From Malus domestica (taxonomy: Eukaryota; Streptophyta; Magnoliopsida; Rosales; Rosaceae), in NCBI RefSeq assembly GCF_042453785.1, contig NC_091666.1, positions 25,812,501-25,876,500 on the forward strand: a stretch of DNA of 64,000 nucleotides, given 5' to 3'. Each line of letters begins with the position of its first letter. Position 1 is the first letter of the stretch. The translations under genes were made by a program, and so were the position numbers. The notes beneath the pieces are model-generated. The model searched no databases, had not been told where the DNA came from, and saw nothing but the letters and a program-made list of their open reading frames with translations. Positions 25,841 to 36,756 of this stretch are shown here, piece by piece.

Positions 25841-26075
25841 ATGAGGATCTTCTCTAGATCTTCTTTGTGAGGATTTTCTTTGTAAGGATTCTGAATGGAA
25901 ATCTTCAAATTGTATGCATTTATCGTACATCGTAAGGTCATAAATCATTTTAAATATATTTATTTAAAATTAAATATTAATAATATTTGATAAAAATTGA
26001 TCGCACGATATATGATAAATAAACACGATTTGAAACTGGATCCTCACAAAGAGAATCGTGAGGATTCTCATTCCA
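25841..26075. mobile_element. MITE, ggatcc-ended family, copy 2
   Basis: Same arms as copy 1: catttatcgtacatcgtaag in the left arm and acgatatatgataaataaac in the right, closing with cctcacaaagagaatcgtga. It lies about 740 bp upstream of the ClpD start. Confidence 0.7.
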
Positions 26076-26553
26076 ATTTCCTTAACGTATTGGGCAATTG
26101 AGCGGTGGACGGTTCCGACTTCAAACTAAAACGTGACTTTGCTCTTCCAATCATGAGCCACTCTTTTGTTTTGGCAGGCAGGCAGGCAGCGCTCATATGC
26201 TTACTTTCTAGTCAGCCGTATGTTCCCTTGTTCAAATTGGGTACACCGTACACATGTTTATTAACTTCTGAATTGGAGGGAATTTTACGTACGACTAACC
26301 GCATGCAAATGATAACTTAGGTAATTTCGGTTTTGCATTTGGTCATACAGATATTTGACTTGTCAAACATTAAAGTTTTTTATAATCTATGATAAGACTG
26401 ATCAAATAAATTAAGGTAAAAATATTCTTGAGTTCATTTAGTTAAAACCACAATAGTATTCGAAATCTCCACACTCTTTTTCTTAGCAATTTATTGGACT
26501 AAATATGTTGATAAATTTTAGTTTAAGAAGCATTGATTATGATTGGGAGAGAG

Positions 26554-26560
26554 TATAAAA
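26554..26560 (+). promoter_or_regulatory. TATA box of the ClpD gene
   Basis: The sequence tataaaa lies 266 bp upstream of the ClpD start codon. The implied leader is about 230 nt and contains a CT microsatellite at 26767-26800. An acgtgg core (an ABRE-like motif) at 26619-26624 falls inside the leader; ERD1 is drought-induced in Arabidopsis, but its role here is untested. Confidence 0.5.
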
Positions 26561-26764
26561 AGAAAAGAGAAGAAGGAAGAAGTGTTTGCTTTCGCTTGGA
26601 AATGAAGAGATCTCTTGGACGTGGTTAAACATTAGCATCAATCAAGACACCTTTCTTTCGTCTTCAGCTTAACAAATTTATCATTTTATACAATTTTTTG
26701 GATCCAATAATCCTCCATTTATTCTTTACACTATTTTTTCAAAGCAAACCCAAACCTTCCCACC

Positions 26765-26766
<2 letters not shown>

Positions 26767-26800
<34 letters not shown>
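26767..26800. repeat. CT microsatellite in the ClpD leader
   Basis: About 17 TC units that end some 20 bp upstream of the ClpD start codon. Confidence 0.9.
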
Positions 26801-26803
<3 letters not shown>

Positions 26804-26819
26804 GTCAGAGCTCAGGAGA

Positions 26820-29800
26820 ATGCAAGTGTCATCGTCGTCGTCCTCCTCCGTGCTGATTCCTTCACTTCAATGGTGGACTCCGTCTCTAAATTCTTCTACT
26901 TCTAATTGTTGCTGCACTCAATTCCTCCGTTATGATCGCAGCCGAAGCAGAAGTAGCGGCGGCGGCAGGCAAGTCTTCTCTCTCTACCCAATTCGCCTCG
27001 CCAACCCATCACCCCCTTTTGCTTCTTCTTTCCTTTCCCCCTTCAAAGCTCGCACCTTTCCCACCGGCCCCACCGGCCGGCGAAAAACCAAGCTCCGGAT
27101 CGTCGCCGCCGTCTTCGAGCGGTTTACGGAGCGAGCAGTCAAATCCGTCATCTTTTCCCAAAGAGAAGCCAGAGCTCTCGGCAGAAACATGGTGTTTACC
27201 CAGCACCTGCTTCTGGGTCTGATCGCCGAGGAGGAGCAGCACCGCCATCTTCATCCGAATTCCCACGGCTTTCTGGGCTCGGGCATCTCTATAAAGCAGG
27301 CCCGGGAAGCTGTTCGCGCCATTTGGCACCACCATAGTCAAAGTCAGACTTCTGCTTCTGCAGAAGTTGATCCTTCTAGCCGAGCTGCTTCCTCTTCCGC
27401 CACTGATGTCCCCTTTTCAATTAGCACAAAGCGGGTCCTCGAGGCGGCGTTGGAGTATTCGAGAGCTAGAGCTCACAACTTCATTGCGCCGGAGCACATT
27501 ACCATTGGTTTATTCACCGCTGATGATGGAAGTGCTGGTCAGGTCCTCAAAAGGTACTTTTTTGTCCTCAATTTTGTTTTTCTAATTTTTGTAATTGGGT
27601 TGATTAGCTATGAATTTCCTTTGTTCGAAATGCAGTGTGGAACATATGATTTCAAAACTTGGTAGAAAGAAGTATGATGTGCCTATACTTGTTTACTATG
27701 GGGTCCTCTATATGCTCCATGTGTTTGTGTTATGAATGGTGGGAATTGGTTATTTTCTTGTCAATAACTACCTTATGCATTTGTCATGCTTCGACGAGTT
27801 TGCAATTGCATGGTACATAACCGAAAAGTTGTACCTTGTAATGAAATTGTGTGACCTGAGAGAGAGGGATAGAGAGCATATGACATCTGTACGGGCTGCA
27901 TTTACATGATTTCATTTTTGGGGACGAGGTTTAAGGTGCGAAAGTGTATATGAGTTTCCATTCTGAAGCTAATAAATGAATGCGATTTCAGACTGGGGGT
28001 AGATGTAAACCAGTTGTTAGCCGAGGCAGCCTCGAGGCTTCAAGTAGAGCTTGTCAAAGATGGTAGAGAACCATCTGGGGGATTTCAAAAATCCCTTTCC
28101 AAAAAATCAACTGCTTCTGGGAAAAAGAAAGGTAAGAAGTAGGTTTGCTCGTCTCTATTGTTTAGTTTTTTTGCTACAAAATCAGAGGGAATTGCCCTGT
28201 AATTCCTCTGTCTTCTCAGATAAAAGTGCTTTGGACCAATTCTGCGTGGATCTTACTGCTTGTGCTAGTGAGGGACTCATTGATCCTGTTATTGGCCGAG
28301 ACACTGAAGTTCAGAGAATTATTCAGATACTTTGTCGCAGAAGTAAAAATAACCCCATTCTTCTTGGTGAAAGTGGGGTTGGAAAGACGGCCATTGTTGA
28401 AGGACTGGCGATTAGTATTGCACAGGCGGATGTCCCTGCTTTTCTCCTGGTGTGTTCTCACAAATGATTTATATTCCTCTAGCTCATCTAACTGATCTAG
28501 CTTATCTAGCTCTACACTCTCATCCCAATTCAGTTGCTTATACATTAAATTTAATGTAGCTGCATATTAATAATTTGATTAGCCTTATTTTTCCACAGGA
28601 AAAACGTGTAATGTCCTTGGATATAGCACTATTAATGGCTGGTTCAAAAGAGAGGGGGGAAATGGAGGCGCGTGTTACCACATTGTTAAGTGACATAAGA
28701 AAAGCAGGTGAGTAAACATTTTTCAGTTATTTATATAAGAAAATAATCAATTCCTGTCTGCTCATTCATGATGTGCTAGCATTGCAGGAAACATTATTCT
28801 TTTTATTGATGAAGTACATACCCTCATTGAGTCTGGAACAGTTGGACAAAGAAATAAGGGGTCTAGTCTTGACATTGCCAATCTAATAAAACCGCCCCTT
28901 GGGAGGGGTCAATTACAGGTTATTTGTCTACTTCGCCTTCCTTCAATCTTGTTCTATATGTAATTTTAGTGACCGTCCTCATGTATTGGCATGACATCTC
29001 GTCATAAATATTAAATCTAGTTAGTGAAGGCATCACTGACACTTAATTGGAAGCCATTAGTCATCTATATGATCAGTCGTTAACTGATCTTCGCAATATA
29101 GGGCATTGACCTATGGCGTTATGCTTAGTGCTCGACTTATGGGGTTATCTTAGTGCTTGACCCAGAGATCCTTTGAATAAACGTCTTCATGCATTGAAGA
29201 GAAAGTCTAAATTGTATGCCAGAAGGGATTTAAGCATGAGATTGAGAGATTGCTAAGAACTAATAGTGACAGATAACTTGTTGATAATGATGCTTGCACC
29301 CAAAGCCAAGTACAGGGATATAAGCATTTGATTGACACTAGTTCTTATTACCAAATATAATTACTAATGTTGAACTCAAGTCTAGTTCCTTTTCTCTTTG
29401 GATTATGATGTAATTGTCTTAACCTTCACAAGTAGATATAATAATTCAAAGGTACGTTTTCGTTTCTTGTTCTTATTTCAGTCAGTGATGTTGGAAAGTG
29501 ACTCGGTACACTTTCTAAGTTTCTAGGGCTATTATCTCATTCATTCATGCATTATTGCTCTGAGTAGCTGAAGTTATTTTATTGAATGAATCTTGGCATA
29601 CAAAGATAGGAAGTCCAGATTTTTTGTGATCCCACCGTAGTTTTCTTTGTTGTTACATGGAAATGGAATCCAAATCAGTTATGTTGGAGCAATGCCCTGA
29701 TTTTGTGTTTAAGATCTGTGCTTGTTTTCTAAGTTCTCTTAGTCTAAGTTGCTTTAACATTCTGTTGTTTGCAGTGTATTGCAGCCACAACTGCAGATGA

Positions 29801-32168
29801 ATACAGGTTGCACCTTGAAAAGGATAAAGCATTTGCACGAAGATTACAACCTGTTTGGATTAATGAACCAAGCCAGGTATTTTTCAAAATGAATTTTCAT
29901 CTTACTGTATGTGAAGTGATCGGTCATTATACAACCCGGAATTGAAATGATATAAATTTTTTTAGGATGATGCAGTTAGGATTCTATTAGGTCTACGTGA
30001 GAAATATGAGGCCCATCACAACTGCAGATATGAACCAGAAGCCATTATTGCAGCTGTGTATCTAGCAGCAAGATATATACCTGATAGATATCTACCTGAT
30101 AAAGCTATTGATCTCATTGATGAAGCGGGAAGTAGAGCTCGTATGGATGCCTTTAAGAGGAAAAGAGAACAGCAAATTTGTATACTTTCAAAGTCACCTG
30201 ATGACTATTGGCAAGAAATTCGGACAGTTCAGGCGATGCATGAAGTGGTACTGACATTGCTCCTGTTGTCTGTTATATACTTATCGTGTTTAGTGATCCT
30301 CGTATGATGCTAATGTTGTGACTACAATATAAGCAGGTCCTAGCGACTGAACTAAAAAATAGCGATGCTTCTAGTGTGGATGATATCAGAGAATCCTCCT
30401 CTTCATCTTCCACATCTGGTGATGAGTATGACCTTTGGCCCTGAAAACATATCTGGAGGATAATGCAGTTGGCCTTTCCTGAGGTCACAGAAGGATTTTT
30501 AACTGGATTTCTTGCTAATATATTTTTCAGACCTGCAGTGGTGGGACCAGAGGATATAGCAGCAGTTGCCTCACTATGGTCAGGAGTCCCTCTTCAGCAG
30601 CTCACCGCTGATGACAGAATGCTTCTGGTCGGTCTTGATGAGAAGCTTAGGAAACGGGTTGTTGGTCAAGAAGAGGCTGTTGCTGCCATTTCTCGAGCTG
30701 TTAAGAGATCCCGGGTTGGACTGAAGGATCCTGACAGACCCATGGCAACACTGCTCTTTTGTGGTCCGACCGGGGTTGGCAAAACTGAATTAACAAAAGC
30801 TTTGGCTGCATCTTATTTTGGATCAGTAAGTCTTCACTCTTTATAAGAGAAGGTACTCTTTCTGCAATTGAGTAATTGCTAAGAGAACCTTGATGCATTA
30901 GGAGCTCGATGAGGCATAGGCATACATCCAATCAAAATATTTTATGTGATTCTTGATGCTATTGTTACAGGAGGAAGCCATGCTACGGTTTGACATGAGT
31001 GAATATATGGAGCGCCATTCTGTTAGCAAATTAATAGGGTCACCCCCAGGTTATGTTGGCTATGGAGCTGGGGGCACTCTAACCGAAGCTATTAGAAGAC
31101 GACCTTTTACAGTGGTTGTGTTTGATGAAATAGAGAAAGCCCATCCAGATATCTTCAACATCCTTCTCCAAATTTTTGAAGATGGCCACCTGACTGATGC
31201 TCAGGTTTGTTACCTTTGGCTATAAGTTAGTTGGGTATTTAGCTCGATACAAGGAAACTGTCGCTTGGTTTCTACTTAGTATTTTTTTGGTTGCTCTAAC
31301 TTTTTAAGTTTTGTGATCGCTTTCTTTCTTACTATAGTCTTTGATTATTGACTCATTTTGTCGACAATGTGGGTTTGATAGGGAAGGAGAGTGTCATTTA
31401 AGAATGCGTTGGTAGTGATGACGTCTAATGTTGGGTCCACTATCATTGCTAAGGGCAGACAAAGCTCCATTGGTTTCTTGCTTGCAGATGATGAGGTAAC
31501 TTCATACGCCGGACTAAAAGCAACTGTAATGGAAGAACTCAAGACATATTTTCGTCCAGAGTTGCTGAATCGGATAGACGAAGTAGTTGTATTCCATCCC
31601 CTTCAAAAGGCTCAGGTATGCCATCTTTCATTGGTTTTAGGAATTCCAGTCCCTTAAAAGTAGAAATTCATCACCTTAATCCATTACATCTCTAGGGTTA
31701 GGCATTTCCATAGCGCAGTTTGTCTCCTCAAACTCCGCATCTTTGAATTTTTGTAACCTCCGGTGCTGCTCCTCACCGGGCTTGTAACCTCCGGCTTGAT
31801 ATTATATTTACATTCTAATTTTCGTGTCATTTTTTTTACGCTAGATGCTCGAGATTGTAAACTTAATGCTACAAGAGCTGAAGAAGAGGCTGATGTCTCT
31901 GGGAATGGGATTGGAGGTGTCTGAATCTGTCAAGGGCCTCATATGTGAGCAAGGCTACGACCGGTTTTATGGCGCCCGCCCGCTTAGGAGGGCGATTACG
32001 TCAATAATTGAAGATCCGTTGAGCGAAGCGCTTCTTGCCGGAGGTTACAAGCCCGGTGACACTGTCGTTATCGACGTAGATGCTACCGGAAACCCGTTCA
32101 TAAGAAATGGATCAGATCAGAGTGTACGGTTGTCCAACAGCAGTATACAACATCCATCTTGTAGTTAA
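26820..32168 (+). CDS. CLPD: Chloroplast AAA+ unfoldase ClpD (ERD1)
   Basis: Twelve exons join in frame: 26820-27553, 27992-28131, 28220-28449, 28599-28707, 28788-28918, 29775-29876, 29966-30247, 30337-30425, 30531-30825, 30971-31204, 31382-31615 and 31845-32168, giving 967 aa (ERD1 is about 945). The protein feeds unfolded substrates to the ClpP protease in the chloroplast stroma. A Ser- and Arg-rich transit peptide precedes the double Clp N domain (about 95-260). AAA module 1 has GESGVGKT (341-348) and ILFIDE (408-413). Module 2 has GPTGVGKT (684-691), VVVFDE (752-757) and the pore loop GYVG (731-734). The IGF loop that docks on ClpP is present (812-814). The text [11 protein letters not shown] and [14 protein letters not shown] is closer to ClpD than to ClpC. 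No break is seen. Confidence 0.94.
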
Positions 32169-32367
32169 TCAAAGTTTTGTTTAAGTTCTCAGGTGATTAA
32201 TTAATTGTATATACTATATAGTAAATCATTAATTCTTGAAGCATTGGGCTCACATTATTTATTTTTAAATACAAATTGGCATGCTGCCGCCTTTAACTTT
32301 CTCACTTTAGTACAATTATTATTGCTTAATATTGTTTTAATATTAACAGTAATTAAGCAAAACAATT

Positions 32368-32580
32368 CGGACAAGGATTGTCTGCCTCTTCTTGTTCCCG
32401 TGCCTTCCTGTTTTGTGTGGTCACGGTTAAGTCATGTCAACATTTTATATTGTTTTTTTATAGATATAATAAGACAAAAATGAATAGTAATATAAAATAT
32501 TGACGTGGCTTAATCGTGATCACACAAACAGGAGGTCACGGGAAGGACACCGGAAGTGGAGGGCAGACAATCCTTGTCCG
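32368..32580. mobile_element. Foldback MITE in the ClpD 3' flank
   Basis: The first about 85 bp (cggacaaggattgtctgcc, cacggttaagtcatgtcaac) are repeated inverted at the right (gacgtggcttaatcgtgatc, ggcagacaatccttgtccg). The loop is short and AT-rich. It lies 200 bp past the ClpD stop codon and may be transcribed as part of its 3' UTR. Confidence 0.75.
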
Positions 32581-33223
32581 ATAAACAGAAGGGAAAAAAA
32601 AAAAACACTGTATGGGCCTAACTGAGGCACAACGTCAGCACGACACATTGGAGGATAATTCATGGTCGATTTTTAGTGCAAGTATGCTAGCAACTATCAA
32701 CGGCTAAGCTAGTGACAACACTAAAATTAATGATTGATATACCCTCTAAAATATACTCCGTGATACTCGAAACTCGTCTTTGTCTCATCCCTCCAACTCT
32801 GTCAAAAATTCGGCTATATCTCAAGTGGCAAAAGTTAACCTACAAATGTTGTTGCTCATGTAAAATCTGCCTTTTTTTTTTCCTTCATCTCCGTTCAATT
32901 TTCACGCACGTCCTTCCAATCAATCAAGATGTTAACTCTTTTTTTAATTCATCTGTTAATTTATGATTTAGTAGACAAATTTGTTTGGTTTGATCTTACA
33001 AAATTCTCTTCTTTTGGATTTTTTTACAGGTAGGTAAATTTTATACCTATCTCGACATTTTTCAAATCCTTATATTCTTATATATCTCAGATCACATGCA
33101 GTCCAATATCTTAGTGGATAGAGTGTTAGATTTTACTCATCCCGGTTTCAAAACTCCCCCTTTCCTAAATTAATATAAGACTTTGGAATTCCCCCTCCGT
33201 TTAATAATAGTAAATTAAAAAAA

Positions 33224-33225
<2 letters not shown>

Positions 33226-33261
<36 letters not shown>
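33226..33261. repeat. TA microsatellite
   Basis: About 18 TA units followed by a short TC tract. Confidence 0.9.
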
Positions 33262-33265
<4 letters not shown>

Positions 33266-34490
33266 CTCAGATCAGTCAAATAAAATATCAGTACCAAGGG
33301 GTCAGAATTAAAAGTAAAATAAAAACCATGTGGGGTTTGAATTATGTACTTGTTGTGTTCTTATTTATGCACCTAATTTAATGTTGACTCTCCCTTAATT
33401 AAATTAGTATTAATCCTAATTTTTTGGTATATGTTTTTGAGCCATCTGCACAAACGTTATTCCCTTTGTTTTTAAGTGATGAGCTGCCCTGGAGTAGTTG
33501 GCCTTTGTCTCTATAATTTTATTTTTTTGGGTCATGGGGGAAGAGTAAGGAGTATACATTGCACCTACACATTGAACTATCATCAATGAGTGAGGAAAAA
33601 AAATATATATATCATGTCCCTTAGCAATATGGCTCACAGGTGTTATTCTTTCACTTCTAAGTGAACAGGTTTAAATTCAACTCTCATGGATGATGAGTTT
33701 GATTTTAAATTGTAATTACCAATGTTTAAAATATTTATGAAATTGTCAATATTTTCGTCAAAATATTTAAAAAATCAAGGACTGATATGAAAAGGGGCTA
33801 AAATGGAAACTTCAACCTATATCGACGAGATGTAAGAAAATACTGATTCACTACAGAAAATTTGTCGAAACCCATGACAAATTTTGAACTTTTAAATTTT
33901 TTTGAGAAATTTTTCTCTAATTTTGACTAAATTTGAATGAGTTGATATACACACCTATTGTAAATTTCCATAATTTCCGTCGAATGCAACCAATATCGAT
34001 ATTTTTATAAATTTATATATCAATATTTTCACCTATATCAATTTTTAAACACAGATTAAGACTGATAGCTTACTTCAAATCCGCATCCTTTAGTGTACAT
34101 TATAATTCTAATATTAAATGTTTATTAGCTATCTATGTATTATGTGTAGGGTGTGCCATGTGGATCTAAAACCAAGCTCAACGGCCTCATACAACCAATT
34201 ACTTTAACTATCCATTTAATCACAAATCATATGAAATATATATTTTAATTAGGTACTATTGATAAGCATGAAGCTCTATAATCGACTTAAATGCAAATCA
34301 TGTCGTGTTTCTATTTCCTGGAACCCTATTTTGCAATTTAATACTGCCACTGCAAATATATAAACTTTTGCAGCTTTTATTTTTCTTGTGTCTCAAGTAA
34401 AACAAAATTGGTATAACAGAAGTCATTTGCTGTCACATGTTCACTGTTTGTTGTGATGAGGGTGAGTGGTATTTTTGTTTTGTTCTCTTG

Positions 34491-35587
34491 TTGATTTTAG
34501 GGTAAATTATATAGAAACCCCTCAAGTTTGAGGTCTATTACAACCTCATACAACATCTTTAAAACATTTCACTTTCATACCTTACGTACTATTTTATTTC
34601 AAAACAACACCTTCGTTAGATTTTCCATCCAATAGTCTGTTAAATGCTGACGTGGCTGCCACATTTGTGCTGATGTGGCTGCCACATGGCAAAAAAATAA
34701 TTTTTTATACATCAACAATATTATAATATTAACCCTATTAAAGAAAAAAAAAAACCAGAAAACCCGAACCCAGATCCCCTTCCCCACAACCCCACATCTC
34801 ACCCCACCCCCTTACCCATCTATTCCTTCCCGTCCGTCCGTCCCCACCCCCTTACCCATCTCTTCCTTCCCGTCCGTCCGTCCCCACCCCCTTACCCATC
34901 TCTCCCACTCTTCTTCTTCCTCCACACCAACCCCAACACTCCCTGACACCCTTTTTTCAATTCCCTCATTCCCTCTCCCTCTCCCTCTCCCTCTCCCTCT
35001 ATAGGGTTTGAACTTTGAATTCCACCCCTCTCTCGCCTCTTCCCTCGCCACCCTCTGCCTCCACACATCTCCTTCCCCCAAAACCCATATCCCCCTCCAC
35101 CTCTCCCACCTCAAAGCCCCCACCTTTAATCACTTATCTGATTTTTTTTCACTAGTTTTCTTAGAAACCCCTGCAACCCACTACCTGCAAAACCACAACC
35201 CATAGCCCACAAGCCAAATACCTGCAATCGTCGCCCAAGGAGGTCGCGAGCTTATCGTCGACGGGAAGGGCAAAGGAAGGCATGTGGGTCGTCGCGGGGG
35301 GGGGGGGGGAACAGACGGGTTTGGTTTCTTCTGATTCTGGTTTTTTTTTGTTTTTTTTTAAATAGGGTTAATATTATAATATTGTTAATGTATAAAAATT
35401 ATTTTTTTTGTCATGTGGCAGCCACGTCAGCATTTAACAGACCATTGGATGGAAAATCTAACGGAGGTGTTATTTTGAAATAAAATAGTACGTGATGTAT
35501 GAAAGTGAAATGTTTTAAAGATGTTGTATGAGATTGTAATAAACCCTTAAACCTGAGGGGTTTCTATGTAATTTACCCTTGATTTTA
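34491..35587. mobile_element. Mutator-like (MULE) element with 9-bp target duplication
   Basis: The 9-mer ttgatttta occurs directly at 34491-34499 and 35579-35587. Between them a 1,079-bp element begins gggtaaattatatagaaacc and ends with the near reverse complement. Inverted arms of about 220-250 bp can be followed on both sides (for example gctgacgtggctgccac at the left and gtggcagccacgtcagc at the right). A 9-bp duplication with long inverted ends is the hallmark of Mutator-like elements. The inside is C-rich with a ccgtccgtccccacccc tandem repeat and a 14-G run at 35296-35309. It encodes no transposase, so it is non-autonomous. Confidence 0.85.
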
Positions 35588-35596
35588 TTACTGTTT

Positions 35597-36070
35597 TAAA
35601 AGTCTCCGTCTAGTGGTGCTTAGGTTCTGCTTAGGCCTTAGGTAGATGATTACTGCCATAATTAATCCTTAAGCGTTTAGACTATTTAGGTGCCCACCCA
35701 CCTAGACTGCTTAGGTTGCGACTCTCATTTAAACAAAAAACAAATAATTTTCATTTTGTATTTTACTTTTTCAATAAATTGTAAGAGATTTGTTAGATAC
35801 ATGGATGAACACTCATTATATGTTGTTTCCCCATGTTTTCAATATAATCTAGTACTCTATAATTTATATATCATTATATTTCGTAGTTTATGTATCCCAG
35901 TACAATTTGTATTTTATAAAGTATAAACAGACATTTATTTATATGTTATATAATAAATTTAATTAAATTAAAAAAAAAGGCCTAAGCCTATGCCTAGGTC
36001 CCGCTTAGACGCCTATGTGCTAACACTTGCTCGCCGTCTGGCTAGCGCTTAGGGCCTTTTAAAACCTTAC
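35597..36070. repeat. Dispersed repeat with gcttaggc motifs
   Basis: Carries many cttagg / cctaag words and begins and ends with a loosely inverted ttttaaaa block. A shorter relative lies in RBOH intron 9 at about 40290-40455. Probably an old MITE family. Confidence 0.5.
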
Positions 36071-36555
36071 TTTTTCTTATATTATATAGGTAAATCAGAT
36101 TCACTATATTCACATTCGCTTTGAAAAGAGATTTATAGATAAAGAAAACGTAAAAAACAAAAATGAGTGATTAAAGATAACTTACTTGAATGAGGATTTG
36201 GCTTGGGGTATAAAAGGCCGGACATGTTGACTTATCCCAGATTCATGAGATTCACGTTTACCTTAGAGGTTTATAGATAAAGAGAAAGTAAAAAGGAAAG
36301 AACAGTGATTAAAGATTGTAACTTTCTCAGCACCATCCAGACTACTCTACGAGACATCGCACACGTCATAATATCAGAATTTATAGTGTTAGCTGTTTAC
36401 GCACACAAATGATAGGCAACCATCGACTGTTACAAAACTTATAAAAGTCTCACACTAATCAATCATTAAAAAATTATTTCGCATTTGCGCGACTGATTCT
36501 AACAAAACTCGTAGATAGAATATACTTTCTTTGAAGTGGGAATGATCTGACCTGC
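36071..36555. other. Upstream region of the RBOH gene
   Basis: AT-rich sequence with a short direct repeat (ataaagaaaacgtaaaa near 36137 and ataaagagaaagtaaaa near 36276). No gene is seen; this should be the RBOH promoter. Confidence 0.45.
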
Positions 36556-36557
36556 TC

Positions 36558-36565
36558 TATAAATA
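36558..36565 (+). promoter_or_regulatory. TATA box of the RBOH gene
   Basis: The sequence tataaata lies 199 bp upstream of the RBOH start codon, giving an expected leader of about 165 nt. Confidence 0.55.
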
Positions 36566-36756
36566 ATATAAACATCACATGCATACACTCCATCCACTAA
36601 GCCCCAGAAAGAAATGAAAGAAACAGAAAATAATTAACAACCCTTTTGGACTCTTCTCTCATTGCCAGCCTTTCCTTTGTTATAAGCAAAGAAACACACC
36701 AAGATCTTCAGCCTTAAAATTTCTTCCTCACAGAAACTCGTTTGGTTACTGAGAAA

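Larger units (their letters stand above)
32169..34490. other. Intergenic region between ClpD and the MULE
   Basis: Holds the ClpD 3' flank, a hairpin MITE (32368-32580) and a SINE-like stretch near 33100-33190 (cttagtggatagagtgttag, then cccggtttcaaaactccc). There is also a TA microsatellite and an AT-rich element at about 33720-34062 with loosely inverted ends. No gene is supported. Confidence 0.45.

Noticed and set aside
34675-35123. Pro/Ser-rich frames of 103-109 codons inside the MULE
   Set aside because: They come from the ccgtccgtcc and ctccct tandem repeats, with no conserved domain and no splice or promoter support.
36742-36756. Five-codon N-terminal extension of RBOH
   Set aside because: The frame extension begins with TTG; the first ATG at 36757 matches the expected start.
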